NCBI RefSeq assembly: GCF_036346595.1
Contig: NZ_CP107834.1
Coordinates: 2,046,001-2,110,000, forward strand
Reading direction: 5' to 3'
DNA from: Streptomyces sp. NBC_00525
GTDB taxonomy: Bacteria; Actinomycetota; Actinomycetes; Streptomycetales; Streptomycetaceae
DNA: 64,000 nucleotides
The notes under the pieces are model-generated. The model ran no database searches. It was not told where the DNA came from and was given only the letters and a program-made list of their open reading frames with translations. The translations under genes were made by a program, and so were the position numbers. Positions within the stretch are counted from its first letter, which is position 1, and the number at the start of each line of letters is the position of its first letter. Below are positions 9,143 to 19,434 of the stretch, piece after piece.

Positions 9143-11235
<2,093 letters not shown>

Positions 11236-11239
<4 letters not shown>

Positions 11240-12189
11240 CGACCACCGACCGCGCCCTGCCGATGACCGTCCCCGCCGACGGGCTGCCCGCCCGCGTCCG
11301 CATCCACGAGGTCGGCGCCCGCGACGGGCTGCAGAACGAGAAGACGACCGTCCCGACCGCGATGAAGGCGGAGTTCATCCGCCGGCTCGCGGTCGCCGGG
11401 CTGACCACGATCGAGGCGACGAGCTTCGTGCATCCCAAGTGGGTGCCCCAGCTCGCCGACGCCGAGGAGCTGTACCCGCTGCTCGGCGACATCGCGGACG
11501 TGGGCGACGTGACGCTGCCGGTCCTCGTGCCGAACGAACGCGGGCTGGACCGGGCGCTGGCGCTGGGCGCCCGCTCGATCGCGGTGTTCGGCTCGGCCAC
11601 GGAGACGTTCGCGCGGCGCAACCTCAACCGGACGGTCGACGAGTCGCTGGCCATGTTCGCGCCCGTGGTGGCGCGCGCCAGGGCGGACGCGGTGCGGGTG
11701 CGCGGCTATCTGTCGATGTGCTTCGGCGACCCGTGGGAGGGCGCGGTGCCCGTGCCGCAGGTCGTCCGGGTCGCGAAGGCGCTGATGGACCTCGGCTGCG
11801 ACGAGCTGTCCCTCGGCGACACCATCGGGGTCGCCACCCCCGGCCATGTGCAGGCCCTGCTCACCGGGCTGAACGAGGCCGGTGTGCCCACCGACGCGAT
11901 CGGGGTGCACTTCCACGACACGTACGGGCAGGCCCTGTCCAACACCCTGGCCGCGCTGCGGCACGGCGTGTCCGTGGTGGACGCGTCGGCCGGCGGCCTC
12001 GGCGGCTGCCCGTACGCGAAGAGCGCGACCGGAAACCTGGCCACCGAGGATCTCGTGTGGATGCTCGACGGCCTCGGCATCGAGACCGGGGTCGATCTCG
12101 GCGAGCTGACCGCCACCAGCGTGTGGCTCGCCGAACACCTGGGCCGACCCAGCCCTTCCCGCACCGTCCGCGCACTCGCGGCACAGTGA
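11236..12189 (+). CDS. Hydroxymethylglutaryl-CoA lyase
   Basis: Cleaves HMG-CoA to acetoacetate and acetyl-CoA, the last step of leucine breakdown. The 317-residue protein is a DRE-TIM barrel: metal-binding [13 protein letters not shown] near the N-terminus, the VHFHDTYGQ metal histidines, and the lyase signature GGLGGCPYA with catalytic C258. The ATG at 11236 overlaps the stop of the carboxylase alpha subunit, and a longer upstream open frame in this phase is only the shadow of that gene. The product of methylcrotonyl-CoA carboxylase becomes its substrate after hydration. No methylglutaconyl-CoA hydratase gene is in the operon, so that step must be supplied elsewhere. Confidence 0.92.
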
Positions 12190-12212
12190 CATCCCACAAG
12201 GAGAACGTCCCC

Positions 12213-13379
12213 ATGTCCCTGGACCACCGGCTGACCGCCGAGCACGAGGAACTGCGGCGCACCGTCGAGGAGTTCGCGCACGACGTCGTCGCCCCGAAGA
12301 TCGGCGACTTCTACGAGCGGCACGAGTTCCCGTACGAGATCGTGCGCGAGATGGGGCGGATGGGCCTGTTCGGGCTGCCGTTCCCGGAGGAGTACGGCGG
12401 GATGGGCGGCGACTACCTCGCGCTCGGCATCGCCCTGGAGGAGCTGGCCCGCGTCGACTCCTCGGTGGCGATCACGCTGGAGGCCGGGGTGTCGCTGGGC
12501 GCGATGCCGGTGTACCGCTTCGGCACCGAGGAGCAGAAGCGGCGCTGGCTGCCGAAGCTGTGCTCGGGCGAGGCGCTGGGCGCGTTCGGCCTGACCGAGC
12601 CGGACGGCGGTTCGGACGCGGGCGGCACCCGTACGACCGCCGTGCGCGACGACGCCACCGGCGAGTGGGTGATCAACGGCTCCAAGTGCTTCATCACCAA
12701 CTCCGGTACGGACATCACCGAGTTGGTGACGGTGACGGCGGTGACCGGCCGCAAGGAGAACGGCGCCCCGCTGATCTCGTCCATCATCGTCCCGTCCGGC
12801 ACCCCCGGCTTCACGGTGGCCGCCCCCTACTCCAAGGTCGGCTGGAACGCCTCGGACACCCGCGAGCTGTCCTTCTCCGACGTCCGCGTTCCGCTGGAGA
12901 ACCTGCTGGGCGAGGAGGGCCGGGGCTACGCGCAGTTCCTGCGCATCCTGGACGAGGGCCGCATCGCCATCGCGGCGCTCTCGACGGGCCTGGCGCAGGG
13001 CTGTGTGGACGAGTCGGTGAAGTACGCCGCCGAGCGGCACGCGTTCGGGAAGCCGATCGGAGCCAACCAGGCGATCCAGTTCAAGATCGCGGACATGGAG
13101 ATGCGCGCGCACATGGCCCGCATCGGCTGGCGGGACGCGGCGTCCCGGCTGCTGGCGGACGAGCCGTTCAAGAAGGAGGCGGCGATCGCCAAGCTGTACT
13201 CCTCGACCGTGGCCGTGGACAACGCCCGCGAGGCGACCCAGATCCACGGCGGCTACGGCTTCATGAACGAGTACCCGGTGGCCAGGATGTGGCGGGACTC
13301 CAAGATCCTGGAGATCGGCGAGGGCACCAGCGAGGTGCAGCGCATGCTGATCGCCCGCGAACTCGGCCTCCAGGCCTGA
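12213..13379 (+). CDS. acdH: Acyl-CoA dehydrogenase for short/branched acyl-CoAs (AcdH-like)
   Basis: FAD-dependent dehydrogenase of 388 residues introducing the alpha-beta double bond into a short or branched acyl-CoA. It has the N-terminal helical domain, the FAD/substrate loop (GAFGLTEPDGGSDAGG), the middle beta domain and the C-terminal signature IHGGYGFMNEYPVARMWRD. The residue in EIGEGTSE is E370, the position of the catalytic base in short- and medium-chain enzymes; strict isovaleryl-CoA dehydrogenases use a different glutamate and have a small residue there. Start at 12213 is set by AAGGAG nine bases upstream. It is the last gene of the operon, 23 bases after the lyase. Matching Streptomyces AcdH, known for broad branched-chain use, is from memory of family and context. 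Confidence 0.88.
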   Translation: MSLDHRLTAEHEELRRTVEEFAHDVVAPKIGDFYERHEFPYEIVREMGRMGLFGLPFPEEYGGMGGDYLALGIALEELARVDSSVAITLEAGVSLGAMPVYRFGTEEQKRRWLPKLCSGEALGAFGLTEPDGGSDAGGTRTTAVRDDATGEWVINGSKCFITNSGTDITELVTVTAVTGRKENGAPLISSIIVPSGTPGFTVAAPYSKVGWNASDTRELSFSDVRVPLENLLGEEGRGYAQFLRILDEGRIAIAALSTGLAQGCVDESVKYAAERHAFGKPIGANQAIQFKIADMEMRAHMARIGWRDAASRLLADEPFKKEAAIAKLYSSTVAVDNAREATQIHGGYGFMNEYPVARMWRDSKILEIGEGTSEVQRMLIARELGLQA

Positions 13380-13461
13380 CGGACGGACAGACGGCGGGAC
13401 GGACGGGCGGAGAGGCGGACCGGCCGGACGGAGAGGTGGACCGGCGGGCGGACCGCAAGGC

Positions 13462-13476
13462 AGGTTAGGCTAACCT
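13462..13476. promoter_or_regulatory. Iron box (DmdR/DtxR-type operator) of desE
   Basis: AGGTTAGGCTAACCT is a 15-base palindrome with a single central base, fitting the TTAGGTTAGGCTAACCTAA-type operators of DtxR-family iron repressors in Streptomyces. It lies 53 bases upstream of the desE start, as expected for repression when iron is plentiful. Confidence 0.88.
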
Positions 13477-13529
13477 TCCTTTAACGTGTCACCCGCCGGT
13501 CTTCGGCGCGTACGAAAGCGGATTCCGTC

Positions 13530-14564
13530 ATGAGCACCTCACGCGTGTCCCGTCCCACCCGCCGCGGCCTGCTGGCCATGGGAGGCGCCGTCGGCCTCGG
13601 CGCCGTGCTCGCGGCCTGCGGCGGTGACGGCGACGCGAAGGACTCCGCCGCCGCCGAGTCCAAGGGCGGGAACACCGGGCCGTGGAAGTTCGAGGACGAC
13701 CGGGGCAAGGTCGCCGAGGCCAAGTCCGTCCCGAAGAACATCGTCGCCTTCACCGGGGTCGCCGCCGCCCTGCACGACTACGGCATCGAGGTGAAGGCGG
13801 TCTTCGGGCCGACGAAGACCAAGGACGGCAAGCCCGATGTGCAGGCCGGCGACCTGGACATCGACAAGGTGGAGATCCTGGGCAACGTCTGGGGCGAGTT
13901 CAACGTCGAGAAGTACGCGGAGCTCGGCCCCGAGCTGCTGGTCACGGCGATGTGGGAGAAGGACGCCCTCTGGTACGTGCCGGACCAGTCCAAGGACAAG
14001 ATCCTCCAGCTGGCCCCGAGCGTCGCCCTGTGGGCCGCCGAGACCACCGTCCCCAAGGCCATCCAGCGCCACGAGGACCTGGCGGCCTCGCTCGGCGCCG
14101 ATGTGAAGTCGGCGGCGGTCACCGAGGCGAAGACCCGCTTCGAGAAGGCCGCCGCCCGGCTGCGCGCCGCCGCGAAGTCCAAGCCGGAGATCAGGGTCAT
14201 GGTCGGCTCGGCCAGCCAGGACCTGTTCTACGTCTCGCTCGCCAAGATGTCCGCCGACACCCTGTACTTCCAGGAGCTGGGCGTGAGGTTCGTCGAGCCC
14301 AAGGTGAACGCGGCGGGCTTCTTCGAGGAGCTGAGCTGGGAGAACGTCGGCAAGTACGACGCCGACATCATCATGATGGACAACCGCTCCTCGGCGCTTC
14401 AGCCCGAGGCGCTGACCGCCAAGCCGACCTGGAACCAGCTGCCCGCCGTCAAGGCCGGCCAGGTGATCCCCCGCACCACCGAGCCGATCTACAGCTACGA
14501 CAAGTGCGCGCCGATCCTGGAGGACCTGGCGAAGGCCATCGAGAACGCCAAGAAGGTCGCCTGA
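13530..14564 (+). CDS. desE: Ferrioxamine-type siderophore-binding lipoprotein
   Basis: Extracytoplasmic receptor of 344 residues that hands ferric hydroxamate siderophore to an ABC importer. The N-terminus carries a twin-arginine motif (TRRGLLAM, R11-R12), a short hydrophobic stretch and the lipobox VLAAC with lipidated C30. The rest is a periplasmic-binding fold of the FepB/FhuD class, including KYAELGPELLVTAMWEK and ALTAKPTWNQLPAVKAGQVIP. The iron box upstream shows iron control. It is related to DesE by sequence and by position after acdH. The desABCD biosynthetic genes that I remember beside desE in S. coelicolor are not here: the next gene is the convergent hexosaminidase, 72 bases on. 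Confidence 0.85.
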   Translation: MSTSRVSRPTRRGLLAMGGAVGLGAVLAACGGDGDAKDSAAAESKGGNTGPWKFEDDRGKVAEAKSVPKNIVAFTGVAAALHDYGIEVKAVFGPTKTKDGKPDVQAGDLDIDKVEILGNVWGEFNVEKYAELGPELLVTAMWEKDALWYVPDQSKDKILQLAPSVALWAAETTVPKAIQRHEDLAASLGADVKSAAVTEAKTRFEKAAARLRAAAKSKPEIRVMVGSASQDLFYVSLAKMSADTLYFQELGVRFVEPKVNAAGFFEELSWENVGKYDADIIMMDNRSSALQPEALTAKPTWNQLPAVKAGQVIPRTTEPIYSYDKCAPILEDLAKAIENAKKVA

Positions 14565-14575
14565 CCCACCGAGGC

Positions 14576-14616
14576 CGTCCGGCGGTCCGGGACACATCGC
14601 CCCGGACCGCCGGACG
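14576..14616. terminator. Bidirectional terminator between desE and the hexosaminidase gene
   Basis: A 16-base perfect stem (14576-14591 with 14601-14616, CGTCCGGCGGTCCGGG and its complement) around a nine-base loop, in the middle of a 72-base convergent gap. It has no long T run, which is usual for Streptomyces. Confidence 0.8.
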
Positions 14617-14636
14617 CCGCCGTTCCGGTCCCCGTC

Positions 14637-16286
14637 TCAGCCCCCGGTCGTCTCCGAGGCCGGCCACGGCACCTGCGGCGAGCGGTAGTAGTCGATGCCC
14701 TGGGCGGTGAACCGCTCCCCGAGCCCGGCGAGCCGCACCTTGTACGTGTCCCAGTCGTGCGTCGAGGCCGGCGACCAGCCCAGCTCCGCGGCGCCGGGCA
14801 GCCGGGGGAACGCCATCGCGTCGAGGTCGTCGCTGTCGTCCAGCGTCTCCGTCCACATCGGCGCCTCGACGCCGAGCACGGCGTCCGCCGGGGCGCCGGT
14901 GAGGTAGGTCGCCGGGTCCCAGTCGTAGGAGCGCCGGACCTCGACCAGACCGGCCCACTTGAGACCCAGTTCGGTCTCGTCGTTGTACTTCATGTCGAGG
15001 TAGATCCGGTCCGCCGGGGAGAGCACCAGCCTGGTGCCGTTCTTCGCCGCGTCCACCACCTGCTGCCGGTCCGCCGCGCTGGTCCGGTCGTAGCCCCAGT
15101 ACTGCGCGACCGCGCCCTTGACCGGGTCCGCCCCGGTCAGCTGGTGCCAGCCCATCACGGTCTTCCCGTACGCGCCGACGACCGCCTGGGCGCGGTCCAT
15201 GATCTCGGTGTAGTCCTCGTGACTGGTGGAGTGCGCCTCGTCGCCGCCGATGTGGAGGTAGCGGCCGGGCGTGAGCGCGGCCACCTCGCGGACGACGTCG
15301 TCGATGAAGTCGTACGTCACGTCCTTGCCCGCGCACAGGGAGCTGAACCCGACCTTGATGCCGGTGTAGAGCGGCGGCGCGACCCCGTCGCAGTTCAGCT
15401 CGGCGTACGAGGCGAGGGCGGCGTTGGTGTGGCCGGGCAGGTCGATCTCCGGGACGACCTCCAGATAGCGGGACGCCGCGTACCGGACGATCTCCTTGTA
15501 CTGGGCCTTGGTGTAGTACCCGCCGGGCCCGCCGCCGACCTCGGTGGAGCCGCCGTACGTGGCCAGCTTCGGCCAGGAGTCCACGGCGATGCGCCAGCCC
15601 TGGTCGTCGGAGAGGTGGAGGTGGAAGGTGTTGATCTTGTACTGCGCGACCTGGTCGATGTAGCGCTTGACCTCGTCCACCGAGAAGAAGTGGCGCGAGA
15701 CGTCGAGCATCGCGCCCCGGTACGCGTAGCGCGGGGTGTCGGTGATCGTGCCGCCGGAGACCCGCCAGGGGCCCTTCTGCGGACTGTCGCGCTCCACCCG
15801 TGCCGGGAACAGCTGACGCAGCGTCTGGACGCCGTGGAAGAGCCCTGCGGCCTTCCGGGCGGTGATGGTGACGGAGCGGCTCGTGGCGGTGAGGGTGTAG
15901 CCCTCCGCGCCGAGGCCGCCGGCGCGCGGGTCGATCCTGAGCCGGATGCCGTCGGCGGCGTCCCGGTCCGTGACCGGCAGGGCGAACCCGGTGGAGGGGC
16001 GCAGCACGTCCGCGAGGTAGTCGCCGATCCGGCGGGCGTCGCCGGAGGACGGGGTGGTCCGGATGCTGGTGGACGGGGTGAGGAGATACGGTTCGCCGCC
16101 GGGCCTGACCGAGGCCGGGGCGGGCACCACCTGGCCCAGCGGTCTCAGGGCCCGGGCGGCCGCGTCGGAGTCCGCGGCGGACGCCTCGGGGGCGACGCAC
16201 GCGCTGGAGAGGCCGGCCGCCGCGACGAGCAGCAGCGAGCCGAGCAGTCGGGGAAGGGCACTGAGCCGGGCCGTGTGCAGTCTCAC
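14637..16286 (-). CDS. Secreted GH20 beta-N-acetylhexosaminidase lipoprotein
   Basis: Removes terminal GlcNAc (or GalNAc) from chito-oligosaccharides outside the cell. The 549-residue precursor starts with a signal peptide ending in a lipobox-like GLSSAC (C30), so it is probably anchored. Residues about 50-175 form the GH20b small domain and about 185-530 the GH20 barrel. The substrate-assisted catalytic pair is D349-E350 in HIGGDEAH, with YRGAMLDVSRHF at the domain start and SDDQGWR, PEIDLPGH as further landmarks. A DasR-type box lies 112 bases upstream, so GlcNAc-6-phosphate should induce it. With the LPMO gene at 56172 and glmS next door it belongs to chitin and amino-sugar metabolism. Confidence 0.92.
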   Translation of the reverse strand: MRLHTARLSALPRLLGSLLLVAAAGLSSACVAPEASAADSDAAARALRPLGQVVPAPASVRPGGEPYLLTPSTSIRTTPSSGDARRIGDYLADVLRPSTGFALPVTDRDAADGIRLRIDPRAGGLGAEGYTLTATSRSVTITARKAAGLFHGVQTLRQLFPARVERDSPQKGPWRVSGGTITDTPRYAYRGAMLDVSRHFFSVDEVKRYIDQVAQYKINTFHLHLSDDQGWRIAVDSWPKLATYGGSTEVGGGPGGYYTKAQYKEIVRYAASRYLEVVPEIDLPGHTNAALASYAELNCDGVAPPLYTGIKVGFSSLCAGKDVTYDFIDDVVREVAALTPGRYLHIGGDEAHSTSHEDYTEIMDRAQAVVGAYGKTVMGWHQLTGADPVKGAVAQYWGYDRTSAADRQQVVDAAKNGTRLVLSPADRIYLDMKYNDETELGLKWAGLVEVRRSYDWDPATYLTGAPADAVLGVEAPMWTETLDDSDDLDAMAFPRLPGAAELGWSPASTHDWDTYKVRLAGLGERFTAQGIDYYRSPQVPWPASETTGG

Positions 16287-16633
16287 AAGCCTGGTCCCTT
16301 TCTTCGGGGGGTCACTCTGCCGGTTCCTTCGCGATCGCTGCCGGGGCCGTCGCCCCCGGCACCGTCGCCATGCGTACCGCGCGCCTTACGGCTGGTCAAG
16401 GTGTAGACCACTTCCCGGCGTTGGTCACCCAGGCGCCTCGGGGGCGTTTTGCGCCGTATGCGGGACTTCACCCCGTTGGCTCCGACCACTACCGCGCGAG
16501 CCCCTTCCCGAGCCCCCGAATCACCCCCGCGCAATCCACCCAAGTCAGAGAAAAGAGGACCACTAGCCCCATCCCCTGCCCGAAATCGGGCAGGATTGTT
16601 GCGCTCGACCCCCGTCCGCAGCAATATCGACGG
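16287..16633. other. 347-base intergenic region with divergent control signals
   Basis: Separates the hexosaminidase gene from the small conserved gene in front of glmS. It holds the DasR-type box at 16398-16413. Otherwise I see only a short AT-richer stretch (about 16540-16625) that could carry the promoter of the rightward genes, and an inverted pair CCCGAAATCGGG at 16579-16590. No protein-coding signal is convincing. Confidence 0.5.
16398..16413. promoter_or_regulatory. DasR-type (dre) operator of the hexosaminidase gene
   Basis: AAGGTGTAGACCACTT; on the minus strand AAGTGGTCTACACCTT, close to the dre consensus and nearly identical in its left half to the boxes at 1973 and 2028. It stands 112 bases before the hexosaminidase start. 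The same box could also influence the rightward small gene and glmS. Confidence 0.8.
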
Positions 16634-16909
16634 GTGCTCGAACGCCGCTCGTCGTACGACGACCTCATTGACCACGTGGTGCGCAGCACCGCGCTCCCCC
16701 GCGGTGAAGCCGCGCGGGTGATCCTCGACGTCCTGGCGTACTTCGACGAGACGACCGAAGTCTTCGTGCGCCGCCGCCACCGCGAACTGCAGGCGGGCGG
16801 ACTGGTGAACGCGGAGATCTTCGAGCGGATCGCGGCCGAACTGCCGCACCGCGCGGTCGCGCCGCCGGAGCTCTCGCTCCGCCAGCTGCGCCGCATCGTC
16901 TACGGCTGA
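16634..16909 (+). CDS. Conserved small protein upstream of glmS, unknown function
   Basis: A 91-residue protein from GTG 16634 (VLERRSSYDDLIDHVV). I do not assign a function. It is highly charged, predicted mostly helical, with no signal peptide or membrane segment; the middle (EAARVILDVLAYFDETTEVFVRRRHRELQ) looks like a long amphipathic helix and the end is ELSLRQLRRIVYG. The start is uncertain: in-frame TTG codons at 16598 and 16601 and longer extensions exist, but the similarity of composition to coding sequence begins near 16630. It lies 53 bases before glmS on the same strand and opposite the DasR-boxed hexosaminidase, so a link to amino-sugar metabolism is possible but unproven. Confidence 0.6.
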   Translation: MLERRSSYDDLIDHVVRSTALPRGEAARVILDVLAYFDETTEVFVRRRHRELQAGGLVNAEIFERIAAELPHRAVAPPELSLRQLRRIVYG

Positions 16910-16962
16910 GGCCGCCTCCCGGCCGGGTACCCCTTACTTCACGACGGAGGACAGAACTCTTC

Positions 16963-18792
16963 ATGTGCGGAATCGTCGGATACATCGGAAAGCGTGACGT
17001 GGCCCCGCTGCTGCTGGAGGGCCTGCAGCGGCTGGAGTACCGCGGTTACGACTCCGCCGGCATCGTGATCACCGGAAAGCCCGCGGCCGGGAAGCCCGCC
17101 GCGCTGAAGTCGGTCAAGGCCAAGGGCCGGGTCCGCGAGCTGGAGTCCCGGGTGCCCAAGCGCTTCGCCGGGACGACCGGGATCGCCCACACCCGCTGGG
17201 CCACCCACGGCGCCCCCAGCGACGAGAACGCCCACCCGCACCTGGACGCCTCGGGCCGGGTCGCCGTCGTGCACAACGGGATCATCGACAACGCCGCCGA
17301 ACTGCGCGCCCGGCTGACCGCCGAGGGCGTCGTGTTCCTCTCCGAGACCGACACCGAGGTGCTGGTCCACCTGATCGCCCGCTCGCAGGCCGCGACGCTG
17401 GAGGAGAAGGTCCGCGAGGCGCTGCGCTCCGTCGAGGGCACCTACGGCATCGCCGTCCTGCACGCCGACTTCCACGACCGCATCGTGGTGGCCCGCAACG
17501 GCTCGCCGGTCGTCCTCGGCATCGGCGAGAAGGAGATGTTCGTCGCCTCCGACGTCGCCGCCCTGGTCGCCCACACCCGCCAGGTAGTCACCCTCGACGA
17601 CGGCGAGATGGCCACCCTCAAGGCCGACGACTTCCGCACGTACACCACGGAGGGCTCGACCACGACGGCCACGCCGACCACCGTGGAGTGGGAGGCCGAG
17701 TCGTACGACATGGGCGGCCACGACACGTACATGCACAAGGAGATCTCCGAACAGGCGGACGCCGTCGACCGGGTGCTGCGCGGCCGGATCGACGACCGGT
17801 TCTCCACGGTGCACCTGGGCGGCCTCAACCTGGACGCCCGCGAGGCGCGCGGGGTCCGCCGCATCAAGATCCTGGGCTGCGGCACCTCGTACCACGCGGG
17901 CCAGATCGGCGCCCAGCTGATCGAGGAGCTGGCCCGCATCCCCGCGGACGCCGAGCCCGCCTCAGAGTTCCGCTACCGCAACCCGGTCGTGGACCCCGAC
18001 ACGCTGTACGTCGCGGTGTCCCAGTCCGGCGAGACGTACGACGTGCTGGCGGCCGTCCAGGAGCTGAAGCGCAAGGGCGCGCGGGTGCTGGGCGTGGTCA
18101 ACGTGGTCGGTTCGGCGATCGCCCGCGAGGCGGACGGCGGTACGTATGTGCACGCCGGGCCCGAGGTCTGCGTGGTCTCCACCAAGTGCTTCACCAACAC
18201 CGTGGTGGCCTTCGCGCTGCTCGCCCTGCACCTGGGCCGCATCCGGGACCTGTCGGTGGCGGACGGCAAGCGGATCATCGACGGCCTGCGCAGGCTGCCC
18301 GCCCAGATCAGCGAGATCCTGGCGGGCGAGGACGAGATCAAGCGGCTGGCCGCCGAGTACGCGGACGCGAAGTCGATGATGTTCATCGGGCGCGTGCGCG
18401 GCTATCCGGTGGCCCGCGAGGCGTCGCTGAAGCTCAAGGAGGTCTCGTACATCCACGCCGAGGCGTACCCGGCCTCCGAGCTGAAGCACGGTCCGCTGGC
18501 GCTGATCGAGCCCGCGATGCCGACCGTGGCCATCGTGCCGGACGACGACCTGCTGGAGAAGAACCGCGCCGCGATGGAGGAGATCAAGGCCCGCAGCGGC
18601 CGCATCCTCGCCGTGGCCCACCAGGTCCAGGAGAAGGCCGACCACACCATCGTCGTGCCGAAGAACGAGAACGAGCTGGACCCGATCCTGATGGGCATCC
18701 CGCTCCAGCTCTTCGCGTACCACACGGCGCTGGCCATGGGCCGGGACATCGACAAGCCGCGCAACCTGGCGAAGTCCGTCACCGTCGAGTAG
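16963..18792 (+). CDS. glmS: Glutamine-fructose-6-phosphate aminotransferase (isomerizing)
   Basis: Makes glucosamine-6-phosphate from fructose-6-phosphate and glutamine, the entry step to UDP-GlcNAc for peptidoglycan and other glycans. At 609 residues it has full family length. The N-terminal glutaminase begins MCGIVGYIG with nucleophile C2 exposed after methionine removal; HTRWATHGAPSDENAHPH and HNGIIDN are glutaminase landmarks. Two SIS sugar-isomerase domains follow (residues about 290-430 and 460-600), with CGTSYHAG, SQSGETYDVL and the C-terminal KPRNLAKSVTVE. GGAGGACAG lies about 14 bases before the ATG. A strong hairpin follows the stop. Its position next to a DasR-boxed hexosaminidase suggests it may be the salvage-linked of the two glmS copies known in streptomycetes; that is inference. 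Confidence 0.95.
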   Translation: MCGIVGYIGKRDVAPLLLEGLQRLEYRGYDSAGIVITGKPAAGKPAALKSVKAKGRVRELESRVPKRFAGTTGIAHTRWATHGAPSDENAHPHLDASGRVAVVHNGIIDNAAELRARLTAEGVVFLSETDTEVLVHLIARSQAATLEEKVREALRSVEGTYGIAVLHADFHDRIVVARNGSPVVLGIGEKEMFVASDVAALVAHTRQVVTLDDGEMATLKADDFRTYTTEGSTTTATPTTVEWEAESYDMGGHDTYMHKEISEQADAVDRVLRGRIDDRFSTVHLGGLNLDAREARGVRRIKILGCGTSYHAGQIGAQLIEELARIPADAEPASEFRYRNPVVDPDTLYVAVSQSGETYDVLAAVQELKRKGARVLGVVNVVGSAIAREADGGTYVHAGPEVCVVSTKCFTNTVVAFALLALHLGRIRDLSVADGKRIIDGLRRLPAQISEILAGEDEIKRLAAEYADAKSMMFIGRVRGYPVAREASLKLKEVSYIHAEAYPASELKHGPLALIEPAMPTVAIVPDDDLLEKNRAAMEEIKARSGRILAVAHQVQEKADHTIVVPKNENELDPILMGIPLQLFAYHTALAMGRDIDKPRNLAKSVTVE

Positions 18793-18811
18793 GCGGGCCC
18801 GCGTCGCGCGG

Positions 18812-18850
18812 AGCGGCCCCGCGGTCACGGGAGGTGACGGCGGGGCCGCT
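18812..18850. terminator. Terminator after glmS
   Basis: A ten-base perfect outer stem, AGCGGCCCCG (18812-18821) with CGGGGCCGCT (18841-18850), continues inward with a GTCAC/GTGAC pairing. It lies 20 bases after the glmS stop and 63 bases before the convergent stress-protein stop, so it can serve both. Confidence 0.8.
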
Positions 18851-18912
18851 TCCGGTTGCGCGGAGGTGGCGCGAACGCGCCGGCGGCGCCGTCACGGGCC
18901 GCGTCCGGGGCG

Positions 18913-19434
18913 TCACGGGATGACGACGACGGGCCGCTGCGCGCGGCGGGCCAACCGGCCGGCCACCGAGCCGAAGAGCTTGCCGACCAGGCCGTGCGTG
19001 GAGCCCACGACGATCGCGTCGGCCGAGTACTCCCGGCCGACCTCCTCCAGTTCGTGGCAGATGTCGCCGCCGCGCTCCACGAGCACCCAGGGCACCTCGG
19101 CGAGGTAGTCCGCGCAGGCCAGTTCCAGGCCGAGCACCTCGGTGCGGTGGTCCGGGACGTCCACGAAGACGGGGGGCTCGCAGCCCGCCCAGACGGTGGT
19201 CGGCAGCCGGTTGGCGACATGCACGATGATCAGCCCGGAGCCCGTCCGGCGGGACATGCCGATCGCGTAGGCGAGGGCCCGCTCGCTGGAGGTCGAGCCG
19301 TCGAAGCCGACGACGACCCCATGCCGGAAGGCGGGATCGCAGGGACGGCGCTCTTGTTCGGCCGCCAGCGGGTCCGACACGGGGTCGGCTACCTGCTTGC
19401 GGTCCGCGGGTTCGGGGATTTCGTGACCGGCCAT
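18913..19434 (-). CDS. Universal stress protein (UspA family)
   Basis: Single-domain 173-residue cytoplasmic protein. After a charged tail of about 36 residues the Usp fold starts at HGVVVGFDGSTSSERALAYA and ends with the ATP-binding signature GSTHGLVGKLFGSVAGRLAR (G-2x-G-9x-GS class), so it should bind ATP. The terminal VVVIP strand is typical. Its biochemical role is unknown; family members respond to stress or dormancy. It is transcribed away from the long adpA leader region. The ATG at 19434 is used; a start nearer the Usp fold is possible because the first 36 residues are low in conservation. Confidence 0.9.
   Translation of the reverse strand: MAGHEIPEPADRKQVADPVSDPLAAEQERRPCDPAFRHGVVVGFDGSTSSERALAYAIGMSRRTGSGLIIVHVANRLPTTVWAGCEPPVFVDVPDHRTEVLGLELACADYLAEVPWVLVERGGDICHELEEVGREYSADAIVVGSTHGLVGKLFGSVAGRLARRAQRPVVVIP

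Noticed and set aside
16287..16962. glmS ribozyme or riboswitch upstream of glmS
   Set aside because: The gene directly upstream of glmS is a coding sequence with only 53 intervening bases, and no ribozyme-like pairing was seen; that ribozyme is known from Firmicutes.
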